Assembly: GCA_947589525.1 (NCBI GenBank)
Contig: CANQAW010000010.1
Span: forward strand, 1 to 20,246
Origin: Candidatus Gastranaerophilales bacterium
GTDB lineage: Bacteria > Cyanobacteriota > Vampirovibrionia > Gastranaerophilales > Gastranaerophilaceae
Length of the DNA: 20,246 nt
Reading direction: 5' to 3'
Positions 7,724-14,447 of this stretch are shown here, in pieces. A program made the translations under genes and the position numbers. Within the stretch, counting starts at the first letter, position 1; the number at the start of each line of letters is the position of its first letter. The notes beneath the pieces were generated by a model, which was not told the origin of the DNA, ran no database searches, and worked only from the letters and a program-made list of their open reading frames with translations.

Positions 7724-7751
7724 TAAAGTTTTATAGAATGTATGCCGTAAA
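7724..7751 (+). promoter_or_regulatory. Sigma-28 (FliA/SigD)-type promoter for the 128-residue protein
   Basis: TAAAGTTT (7724-7731) is an exact match to the flagellar sigma -35 consensus. GCCGTAAA (7744-7751) differs from the -10 consensus GCCGATAA at two positions. The spacer is one base longer than in E. coli fliC. It sits about 50 bases upstream of the start codon. Confidence 0.6.
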
Positions 7752-7799
7752 TCATTATATAAGAACAATAAAGTAATTAAACAATAAGGAGCAATAAGT

Positions 7800-8186
7800 A
7801 TGGACGTTAATCAAGTAAGGTTTGGGAATTATACAATAGCCAATTCTCAAGCGCAATTAACGAAGAAGGAAGATGCAAAAAAGGAAAATGTAAAACAAGA
7901 AACAAGCAACCCTTCAATTGAGTCTAAGGTTAGCGCAGAAGATATTTATAATGCAATGGATATCACTGCTGCGCAAAATAAGGCTCAAATTTCCGTTGCG
8001 AAAAAAGAGGTTAATCCTCTTGAACATTTGTCGCAAGACAGAATAAACGACATAGAAGCCATGATGGCGGAATTTGAAAACGGAGTTAACAAAACGGCAG
8101 ATATTATTGAACAGGAATTTCCGGGATTATTCCCCAACGATGCCAGATTAGCACTTGCATCAAAAGTATTTGCGCAAGAAAGCTAA
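7800..8186 (+). CDS. Unknown 128-residue protein, candidate flagellar-regulon product
   Basis: A strong AAGGAG Shine-Dalgarno precedes the ATG, the promoter is sigma-28-like, and a terminator follows, so this is a single-gene transcription unit. The protein starts MDVNQVRFGNYTIANSQAQ, has a Lys/Glu/Ser-rich flexible stretch (20-45), and then helices (46-65, 78-105, 113-126: DRINDIEAMMAEFENGVNK, DARLALASKVFAQ). There is no signal peptide or membrane segment. An unstructured polar N-terminus followed by helices is what substrates and chaperones of the flagellar type III export apparatus look like. The anti-sigma factor FlgM was considered, since it is also under sigma-28 and has helices at its C-terminus, but the FlgM core pattern is not convincing. 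The function is unknown. Confidence 0.75.
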   Translation: MDVNQVRFGNYTIANSQAQLTKKEDAKKENVKQETSNPSIESKVSAEDIYNAMDITAAQNKAQISVAKKEVNPLEHLSQDRINDIEAMMAEFENGVNKTADIIEQEFPGLFPNDARLALASKVFAQES

Positions 8187-8230
8187 AAGAGTAGTTTTTC
8201 CTTATTCTCCTCTATTGTTTAATTTTTAAT

Positions 8231-8255
8231 GCCGTTAATCAATTAACGGCTTTTT
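8231..8255 (+). terminator. Intrinsic terminator of the 128-residue gene, overlapping the end of cca
   Basis: GCCGTTAAT (8231-8239) pairs with ATTAACGGC (8242-8250), followed by TTTTT. The hairpin covers the last codons and stop of the minus-strand tRNA nucleotidyltransferase. On the minus strand no T-run follows, so it serves mainly the plus-strand transcript. Confidence 0.75.
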
Positions 8256-9561
8256 GTTTTATAAAAACTATTGCTTCTTCTTTTGTTTTAATTTCTTGCG
8301 ACAATTGCGCAATTTTCAGACTTTCAAGTATTTGCCCTATTTTTTTGGATGGTTTTAAATTTAAAATTTCCATAACTTCTCTGCCGTCAAGAAGAGTTTT
8401 GGGGTTAAGCGCCGTTTTTTCAACTTCATAATAATAATTTTCGAGATTTTGAAGGTGTTTAAGGTTGTTTTCAATCATCTCTTTTGTGACTTTTTCTCCG
8501 CGTGCGCTTAATCTGTCCGCCCGAGCCAGTTCTATCACATCCAAAGCCTCTTTTCCTAATTTTTTTACAAATCTTGCAAATGCTTTTTTTGAATCTTCGC
8601 ATTGAATAAGGCTCGAAGGGTAGATATGATATTTAATCATTTTTGAAATATATTGAATTTGTTTTGTCGAAAAGTTGAGTTTTTTAAGCTCCTTTTTGGC
8701 TATTTCACTCCCTGCAATATCATGACCTATAAAACGGTGTCTGCCGTCAGGTTCAATTGTCCATGTTGAGGGTTTACCTATATCATGATAGAAAGCCGAG
8801 AGCTTCAAAATAGGATTTTCGGTTTTTATTAACCTTACGGTTTCAATTAAATGGTGAATTAAATCAAGATGGTGATGAGAATTGCAGGGAACTTTTTTGA
8901 CCTGTTCAACAAAAGGGAAAACTTTATCAAGAATATTGTTGTTGAGCATTTCAAGAAGCGCTTGGGAAACATATTTCCCTTCAAAAATTTTAATGATTTC
9001 AAAATTAATTCTTTCAAGCGCTGAGGTTTTTATTAAATCAAAGTTTGAACATATAAAATCAGATAATTTCTCATCAATTTTAAAACCCGTTTGGGATAAA
9101 AATCTGTACGCTCTTAAAAATCTTAAAGGGTCATCTTTTAAATTATCGAACTTGTATGTTCTTATAATTTTGTTTTTAATGTCTTCAATACCTTTTAAGG
9201 GGTCAAAAATTTCTTCTTTATTTAAATCATAAAATATTGAATTAATGGTAAAATCCCGCCTTTGGGCATCTTTTAAAATATCATTTTCAAGAGCCTGCGC
9301 TATGTCGAAATAATTTTCTTTATCTTTTAGAACAACTCTGTAAATTTTATTTTCGCTGTCCAGCTCAATAAAAACTGCATCCAAAAATTCACAAATATCT
9401 TTTGCAAGCCGAACTGCCCCGTCTTTATCGACACAAACCAAATCCCTGTCTGAAGAAATCGTTTTGTTAATAAAATAATTTCTTAAATATCCGCCGACTA
9501 AAAAAACGTTGTATTTTTTTATTACAGGCTTGATTGAATTTAAAATTTCATCTTTAAACAT
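8239..9561 (-). CDS. cca: CCA-adding tRNA nucleotidyltransferase with HD domain
   Basis: The 440-residue class II nucleotidyltransferase repairs or builds tRNA 3' CCA ends. Motif A is FLVGGYLRN (20-28) followed by the catalytic SDRDLV (37-42); RRDFTINSIFYDL (101-113) and KDDPLRFLRAYRF (142-154) are motifs B-D. A C-terminal HD domain has HHHLDLIHH (229-237) and FYHDIGKP (257-264), as in bacterial CCA enzymes with phosphatase activity. Some lineages split CC- and A-adding activities between two such proteins, and that cannot be excluded. The start overlaps the end of rsmE by eight bases, so the two are translationally coupled, with no separate promoter seen. Its 3' end carries the terminator of the opposing gene. 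Confidence 0.88.
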   Translation of the reverse strand: MFKDEILNSIKPVIKKYNVFLVGGYLRNYFINKTISSDRDLVCVDKDGAVRLAKDICEFLDAVFIELDSENKIYRVVLKDKENYFDIAQALENDILKDAQRRDFTINSIFYDLNKEEIFDPLKGIEDIKNKIIRTYKFDNLKDDPLRFLRAYRFLSQTGFKIDEKLSDFICSNFDLIKTSALERINFEIIKIFEGKYVSQALLEMLNNNILDKVFPFVEQVKKVPCNSHHHLDLIHHLIETVRLIKTENPILKLSAFYHDIGKPSTWTIEPDGRHRFIGHDIAGSEIAKKELKKLNFSTKQIQYISKMIKYHIYPSSLIQCEDSKKAFARFVKKLGKEALDVIELARADRLSARGEKVTKEMIENNLKHLQNLENYYYEVEKTALNPKTLLDGREVMEILNLKPSKKIGQILESLKIAQLSQEIKTKEEAIVFIKQKAVN

Positions 9562-10288
9562 TTTTTTCTATCCTCGAAATAATGTTTGTAACTCCCGCAA
9601 CAACGGCATTCGGTGCTTTAAAAATCATTTTTCCCAAAGTTGTCAGGTTGTAGTTATTTTTTTTAAAAAATTCAAATTCCTCTTGGGAAAATCCCCCTTC
9701 AGGGCCTATTACAACCGCAATTTTTTCTTGTGTATTTATTTTGTTTACAATTTCATCCAAAATTAAATTAGCGTATTTTTCGGCAAAAATTATCGTATTT
9801 TCTTTTTTAAAATTTTTAAGAGCTTCTTTTAGAGTTGTAATATTATGTATTTTAACGCTATCCGCTCTTTCGCATTGTTTAAAATTTTCAAGAGCAATTT
9901 TCTGCCATTTTTCAAGTTTTCCTTTCAGGTTTTCACGCTTTACGCTCACATTATCCGAAATAACGGGAATAATTTCCTGAACGCCCGTTTGGGTTGCATT
10001 TGCAATGGCGAGATTTTGAGCATCCTGAGATAAAATTGATTGTATTAAACAAATTTTTGTTTTTAGAAAACAAGTCGATTTATCTTTTTTTATAATTTCA
10101 GCTTTAAGACCGTTTTTATTAATTTCGAATATTTTGCAAAAATACAAATTTTTATCTTCGTCTATGAACTTAATGTTTTGTCCGGCTTTTGTCCTTAAAA
10201 CTTTTGTTATATGAAATAAATTATCATTATCAACAAGTTCAATATAATCTTTTTTTATTTCTTCTTTTTTTATTAAAAAATGCGGCAT
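9554..10288 (-). CDS. rsmE: 16S rRNA (uracil-1498-N3)-methyltransferase RsmE
   Basis: The 244-residue SPOUT methyltransferase modifies U1498 of 16S rRNA. It has the N-terminal PUA-like region (HITKVLRTKAGQNIKFID, 26-43) and the SAM-binding knot motif VVIGPEGGFSQEE (192-204). The second knot segment, usually LG-x-x-ILR-x-ETA, reads LGKMIFKAPNAVVAGV (218-233), so the Arg-Thr-Glu-Thr part is replaced by KAPN; the motif QCERADSVKI (138-147) stands where EQSGR-x-x-x-P is usual. These changes are in residues that usually touch RNA or SAM, so activity on U1498 is likely but not certain. No Shine-Dalgarno is present; an extended -10 box sits nine bases before the ATG. It is the first gene of the rsmE-cca pair. 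Confidence 0.82.
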   Translation of the reverse strand: MPHFLIKKEEIKKDYIELVDNDNLFHITKVLRTKAGQNIKFIDEDKNLYFCKIFEINKNGLKAEIIKKDKSTCFLKTKICLIQSILSQDAQNLAIANATQTGVQEIIPVISDNVSVKRENLKGKLEKWQKIALENFKQCERADSVKIHNITTLKEALKNFKKENTIIFAEKYANLILDEIVNKINTQEKIAVVIGPEGGFSQEEFEFFKKNNYNLTTLGKMIFKAPNAVVAGVTNIISRIEKNV

Positions 10289-10297
10289 AACAAAATA

Positions 10298-10306
10298 ATT
10301 TTACCA
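10298..10306 (-). promoter_or_regulatory. Extended -10 promoter of rsmE-cca
   Basis: On the minus strand TGGTAAAAT (10306 down to 10298). The predicted transcript start near 10291 is three bases before the rsmE ATG. No -35 box is evident, as usual for extended -10 promoters. Confidence 0.4.
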
Positions 10307-10343
10307 TAAGTAATATATTTATAGGATTTTTATTTTATCAAAC

Positions 10344-10371
10344 TAAAGTATTGGTTTTTTCCTCCGTATGT
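10344..10371 (+). promoter_or_regulatory. Sigma-28 (FliA/SigD)-type promoter of the flagellin gene
   Basis: TAAAGTAT (10344-10351) and TCCGTATG (10363-10370). The distance from TAAA to CCG is 16 bases, identical to E. coli fliC as I recall it. The -35 is near consensus; the -10 keeps CCG and an AT-rich end. Confidence 0.6.
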
Positions 10372-10395
10372 ATAAATAAAAAAATCGGGGGAAAT

Positions 10396-11361
10396 ATGGC
10401 TGTCACTTTAGGTTCAATAATACCTTCTTTGAGAATATCCGATAAAATTAATAAAATCACAAATTCTCTTTCCCGTTCGATGCAGAGGCTGTCGGGAGAT
10501 TCAAAAATAGAAAACGCTCTTGATGATGCCGTAAATGCGCTGATATCAAAGAAGCTTGATAAAAATATTAAAGCTTCGGATGAGGTCATGGAAAATATTC
10601 AAAGTGCAAATTCACTTTTGAATGTTGCGGAAAGCTCTCTTGATTCCATTTCGGATCAATTATCAAGAATTAACGAACTTTTAACTTCAATGGCAAACGG
10701 CGCTAATGATATAGATGCTCAAAGCGCTTCCGCTCAAGAAATATTGGAAAGACTTTCGGAAATAGACAGACTGGCAAGTTCTGCCAATTTCAACGGCAAA
10801 TATCTTCTGAACGGCACAGTTGAAGAAATGACAATTCAAATCGGAACGGATACTACGCAAGATTCCATTTTGGATATACAAAGCGCTTTAATTAATGCAT
10901 ACACAAGTGCTCTCGGGCTTGATATCGAGCTTCCCGACGAGCTGAATCCGAATGCTTTTGAAACGCAGGGCGGAGATATTGTGTATAAAAAAGAAAACGG
11001 CAAATATTGCAAAAAAGACGGAACGGAAGTAATAGTAGCCGACCCTGCGGGATTAACCCCCTTGTTTGACCCTATCAATCCGAATTGTCAAAAATATTTA
11101 TCAAAAATTCAAGCCACCATAGATAAACTGTCATTGAGCAAAGGTAAAATAGGTTCTTATGAAAACAGGCTTCAAAGCTCTTATGATTCATTGTCGGATT
11201 TATCCGTAAATCTTCAGGATGATTATTCAAATCGTGCTAATGCCGATATCGCAACGGAATCAACAAATTATATTCAACAGCAAATCCTCGAACAATTGAA
11301 TGTTTCCCTATTGACTCAGTCAAATGAGCTAGGACAGCTGGCTTTGACACTTCTTGCGTAA
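10396..11361 (+). CDS. fliC: Flagellin
   Basis: The start at 10396 is chosen because it follows a GGGGGA ribosome site and gives the normal flagellin opening MAVTLGSIIPSLRI; an in-frame TTG at 10351 lies inside the promoter. The 321-residue filament subunit has the N-terminal D0/D1 helices (SLRISDKINKITNSLSRSMQ, 11-30; RINELLTSMANGAND, 91-105; ILERLSEIDRLASSANFNG, 116-134) and the C-terminal D1/D0 helices ending ILEQLNVSLLTQSNELGQLA (297-316). The variable centre is short (about 145-235) and contains two cysteines (205 and 231), which is unusual for bacterial flagellins. The canonical RLSSGLRINSAKDDAAG is changed to RLSGDSKIENALDDAVN. There is no signal peptide, as expected for type III export. 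It is a monocistronic unit by its own sigma-28 promoter. The nearby nonulosonate genes suggest the subunit may be glycosylated. Confidence 0.92.
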   Translation: MAVTLGSIIPSLRISDKINKITNSLSRSMQRLSGDSKIENALDDAVNALISKKLDKNIKASDEVMENIQSANSLLNVAESSLDSISDQLSRINELLTSMANGANDIDAQSASAQEILERLSEIDRLASSANFNGKYLLNGTVEEMTIQIGTDTTQDSILDIQSALINAYTSALGLDIELPDELNPNAFETQGGDIVYKKENGKYCKKDGTEVIVADPAGLTPLFDPINPNCQKYLSKIQATIDKLSLSKGKIGSYENRLQSSYDSLSDLSVNLQDDYSNRANADIATESTNYIQQQILEQLNVSLLTQSNELGQLALTLLA

Positions 11362-11399
11362 ACGGGCTTAACTAAACTATACAAAACTAAACATAAAAT

Positions 11400-11429
11400 T
11401 TGAAAATTAAGTATTAACCATGATACAAT
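11400..11429 (+). promoter_or_regulatory. Sigma-70 promoter of the double-GNAT gene
   Basis: TTGAAA (11400-11405), 18 bases, TACAAT (11424-11429); predicted leader about 24 bases. The flagellin gene ends 38 bases upstream and shows no terminator hairpin, so read-through is possible. Confidence 0.5.
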
Positions 11430-11459
11430 GAGCAAAAATTAAGAAAGTATTGCTTAAAA

Positions 11460-12434
11460 ATGTATGATGTTACAATTCTAGAAGAAAAGAAATTCAGAGT
11501 ATTTCAAGGTGTATATAATGATTTTCGCCTTAAAGCCAGAAGTGATTATAAGTTTGAAATTGACCCGTTAACCTATGAAGATTTTATTGATTCGATTAAT
11601 AATAATCTTATAAGCTGTATAGTTTTATCCGAGGACGATATTCCGACCGGTTTTTTGGCATATACAACGGTTCCGGATGATGTTATCGAGGTTTTTGTTA
11701 TCCATTGCATAGGCTTTGACAATTTGAACGAAAGACGTGAATGTTTATTTGAAAAGTTTTTAGAGCAAACAAAGTCGTTAAGAAAACATCGTGTTGTTTC
11801 GTATGCAATGCTTGGAGTACAGGAAAGTTTTAAACATAATGCGGCATTACATGAATTTGAGTTTATTGATACGGGCGTCGTTGTTTTTGATATAGAAAAT
11901 AAACAAAAAATAAAAGAGCTGTCGCAGTTTAATTTTATGGAATTGCCTATCGGATATAAACTAACTCCCTATCGGGATATTTACTTTGAAGAATTGTCTC
12001 TTGCAATTTATAAAGCTTTTCAAAATTCCTCGGATTCTAAGTTTGACGTCAGATTTTTAACATTAGACGGATGCAAAGACATTACCTACAAAATTACAAC
12101 TTCAATTTACGGCAGATTTCTGCCTCAGGCAAGCAAAATATTATTATACGAAAACAAACTTGTCGGCTTCTGTCTTGCAAATGTTACGGGAGGCGGAATA
12201 GGTAATCTTCCTTTAATCGGTATTGTTGAAGAGCACAGAGGAAAAAAATTATCCGCTTCTTTAATTAAAAATGCGGTTTTGGATATTGTAAAATTAAATC
12301 AAGGCGGAATAATTGAGCTGAATGAATTAAACGCAAGTTTGGATTTAGGTTTGCCGAGCGCCGTTAAGATGTATGAAACCGCAGGTTTTGTTCAATCTTA
12401 CAGATACTCGCAAGCATATTTGCCTAAAGGATAG
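11460..12434 (+). CDS. Tandem GNAT-fold N-acetyltransferase of unknown substrate
   Basis: The 324-residue protein reads as two GNAT-like halves. The N-terminal half (1-150) has the strand-helix pattern (LISCIVLSEDDIPTGFLAYT, 50-69) but no acetyl-CoA loop. The C-terminal half has a second GFCLANVTGG strand (236-245), the acetyl-CoA loop GIVEEHRGKKLSASLI (254-269) and the closing AVKMYETAGF (301-310), both classic GNAT features. Only the second half is therefore likely to be catalytic, an architecture similar to MshD and Eis-like double GNATs. It has its own promoter, no Shine-Dalgarno, and is followed 15 bases later by serA, probably on the same transcript. Flagellar methyl- or acetyl-modification is conceivable from the position, but equally it could be a metabolite acetyltransferase. 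Confidence 0.75.
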   Translation: MYDVTILEEKKFRVFQGVYNDFRLKARSDYKFEIDPLTYEDFIDSINNNLISCIVLSEDDIPTGFLAYTTVPDDVIEVFVIHCIGFDNLNERRECLFEKFLEQTKSLRKHRVVSYAMLGVQESFKHNAALHEFEFIDTGVVVFDIENKQKIKELSQFNFMELPIGYKLTPYRDIYFEELSLAIYKAFQNSSDSKFDVRFLTLDGCKDITYKITTSIYGRFLPQASKILLYENKLVGFCLANVTGGGIGNLPLIGIVEEHRGKKLSASLIKNAVLDIVKLNQGGIIELNELNASLDLGLPSAVKMYETAGFVQSYRYSQAYLPKG

Positions 12435-12449
12435 AAAACGGAGAAAATA

Positions 12450-13896
12450 ATGGTAAAAGTATTAATAACGGATAAAATTAACGATTTAGCCGTAAAAACG
12501 GTTGAAAAAGCAGCAAGTGTTGATAATCTGGCAACCATGGAAGAAGAAGAGCTGTGTAAAATAATTGACCGGTATGACGCAATATTAGTTCGTTCACAGA
12601 CAAAAGTTACCAAAAAAGTTATTGAAGCGGGGAAAAATCTTAAAATCATAGCTCGTGCAGGTGTCGGCGTAGATAATATTGATGTTGAAGAAGCCACCAA
12701 AAAAGGTATTATTGTTGTTAATTCTCCGGATGGCAATACTCATGCGGCGGCAGAGCATACAATAGCCATGATGATGGCAATGAGCAGAAATATACCTTCG
12801 GCTGATATCAGTGTTAAATCGGGGCTTTGGGAAAGGTCAAAATTTACGGGCGTGGAAGTTTATTCCAAAACTTTGGGAATTAGATGATTTTTGGTCTTTA
12901 TGCGATTATATAACAATTCATACTCCAAAAACCAAAGAAACAACGGGTTTGATTAATGTAAATACTTTAAATCGCATGAAAAAAGGAGTCAGAATTATAA
13001 ATTGCGCCCGTGGAGGCATAATTGATGAAAATGCTCTCGCTCAAGCAATAGAACAAGGTATAGTTGCTCAATGCGCCATAGATGTTTATGAAGATGAAAA
13101 ACATGTTGATAAATCCCCTTTAATTGCGCTTGGTTCTAAGGCAATTTTAACACCCCATTTAGGCGCAAGCACGGATGAGGCACAAGTTAACGTTGCGCTT
13201 GATGTTGCAAATCAGGTTGTCGAAGTGTTGTCGGGGGGAAATGCAACGAGCGCTATAAATATTCCCGCTCTTAAGCCTCAAAAAATTGAAGCGGTAAAAG
13301 AATTTATGAAATTGGCTGAAAACATAGCACAAATTGCTTCTCAATTATCCTCGGGCGCAATAAAGAATATTAAAATTAATGTTTCGGGCAAGCTTATAAA
13401 TCTTGATGTTTCACCTTTGGAAATTGCAATTTTAAAAGGAGTCTTATCCCCTAATATTTTAGGAGTAAATTACGTTAATGCCCCCATTGTGGCAAAAGAA
13501 AGAGATATTGAACTGCAAACATCAAAAACAACAACAAAACATGATTATATTGAAGTTATTATTGAAGCTCAAAATAACACAACTTTGGTAAGAGGAGAGC
13601 TCATTGCTTCGGGTGTTGAAAGAATAGTACAGCTAAACAATTATATTACTTCAATTGAACCTAAGAAAAATATGTTATTTGTTCCTCATATAAATAAACC
13701 CAATATGGTTGCACAGGTGGCGAGTGTTTTAGGTCGTGACAACGTCAACATTTCAGGCATGCAGGTTGCGCAGGCTAAGGACGGAATAGATAAATCCATT
13801 ATGGTGATAAATGTCGACAGCGAAACAGAGCAGTCTACTCTTGATAAAATAAGTTCAATAGACGGTGTCGACAAAGCAGTTTATATAAGTTTATAA
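12450..13896 (+). pseudogene. serA: D-3-phosphoglycerate dehydrogenase, broken by an internal deletion and frameshift
   Basis: The N-terminal part (12450-12887) runs MVKVLITDKI through ARAGVGVDNID and WERSKFTGVEVYSKTLGI, then hits TGA at 12885-12887. The rest continues in another frame from LDDFWSLCDYITIHTPKT, through NCARGGIIDE, DVYEDE and LTPHLGAST (the catalytic Arg, Glu and His neighbourhoods), the intervening domain, and an ACT domain at the end (LFVPHINKPNMVAQVASVL to VYISL). Between KTLGI and LDD, normal SerA has about 40 residues including the NAD-binding GLGRIG loop, the whole first beta-alpha-beta unit. All of it is gone. Combined length is near 480 codons against about 525 in intact long-form SerA. 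The rest is not decayed, so the event is recent or is an assembly error. The ribosome site GGAG before 12450 is intact. If real, the serine route from 3-phosphoglycerate is lost unless another copy exists. Confidence 0.85.
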
Positions 13897-13897
13897 A

Positions 13898-13921
13898 AAA
13901 AGAGGGATAAAACCCTCTTTT
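13898..13921. terminator. Bidirectional terminator between serA and hpf
   Basis: AAAAGAGGG (13898-13906), six-base loop, CCCTCTTTT (13913-13921), with A and T runs on both flanks. It serves the two converging genes. Confidence 0.82.
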
Positions 13922-13926
13922 AGTTT

Positions 13927-14283
13927 TTAAGCTTCAACTTCATTCTGCGAAGAAGTTCTTATTGATTCAACTCCGCCTTTTGATTTTGACAAACCTTTTT
14001 CTTTAAATTTACGAACTTGTCTTTCTAATTTATCGCAGACAAGGTCTATTGAAGCATACATGTTTTCTGCATGTTCTTCAACACGAATTGTTTCACCGCC
14101 TATTTTACACAATACTTCCGCAATGTGCGAATCACTAACGGAGGGATTTTTAATTACCGACAATACAGCATCAATTGAGTCAATTTGTTCATAATGACTT
14201 GCAACTTTTCCTGCTTTTTCTTTGACGTAAGCCTTGATGGCATCCGTAATTTCGATGTTACGTCCGTTAACATGGATATGCAT
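13927..14283 (-). CDS. hpf: Ribosome hibernation promoting factor (short form)
   Basis: The 118-residue protein is a single S30AE/YfiA domain: MHIHVNGRNIEITDAIKAYV at the start, then KVASHYEQIDSIDAVLSV, HIAEVLCKIGG and ENMYASIDLVCDKLERQVRKFKEK. It binds the decoding region of the small subunit and silences ribosomes in stationary phase. The C-terminal dimerisation domain of long HPF and of cyanobacterial LrtA is absent; instead there is a polar tail of about 20 residues. A CGGAGA ribosome site is in place. A perfect TATAAT lies about 50 bases upstream, so the leader is about 41 bases. Confidence 0.9.
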   Translation of the reverse strand: MHIHVNGRNIEITDAIKAYVKEKAGKVASHYEQIDSIDAVLSVIKNPSVSDSHIAEVLCKIGGETIRVEEHAENMYASIDLVCDKLERQVRKFKEKGLSKSKGGVESIRTSSQNEVEA

Positions 14284-14330
14284 AGTTTTCTCCGTTTCTA
14301 GCGCAGATAATCTCCATCTCGCATTTTTAT

Positions 14331-14336
14331 ATTATA
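14331..14336 (-). promoter_or_regulatory. -10 box of hpf
   Basis: TATAAT on the minus strand. A weak -35 (TTTTAA at 17 bases) is present. Transcription would start near 14324. Confidence 0.45.
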
Positions 14337-14385
14337 CCTCAAAATCCTCTTTTTTAAAAGCAATTTATCCGAAAAGTAAAAATAT

Positions 14386-14414
14386 TTTACTAAATTTTTA
14401 TTAAGTAGTATTAT
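14386..14414 (+). promoter_or_regulatory. Sigma-70 promoter of the aminotransferase gene
   Basis: TTTACT (14386-14391), 17 bases, TATTAT (14409-14414). It is divergent from the hpf promoter in the same 164-base gap. Confidence 0.5.
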
Positions 14415-14447
14415 TAAAAATGCAAAATGTTTGATAAGAAGGTAAGT

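Noticed and set aside
7800..8186. FlgM anti-sigma factor
   Set aside because: The promoter and C-terminal helices would fit, but the conserved FlgM core (R-x-x-x-V-x-x-I-x-x-x-I-x-x-G-x-Y) is not clearly present and the protein continues about 20 residues beyond it.
10351..10395. Flagellin starting 15 codons earlier at TTG
   Set aside because: That stretch lies in the sigma-28-type promoter and would add residues before the conserved flagellin N-terminus; the ATG at 10396 has the ribosome site.
12811..13896. A separate dehydrogenase gene starting at an ATG near 12811
   Set aside because: Its first 26 codons overlap the serA reading frame out of phase and make no sense; from LDDFWSL on it is simply the remainder of serA after the deletion.
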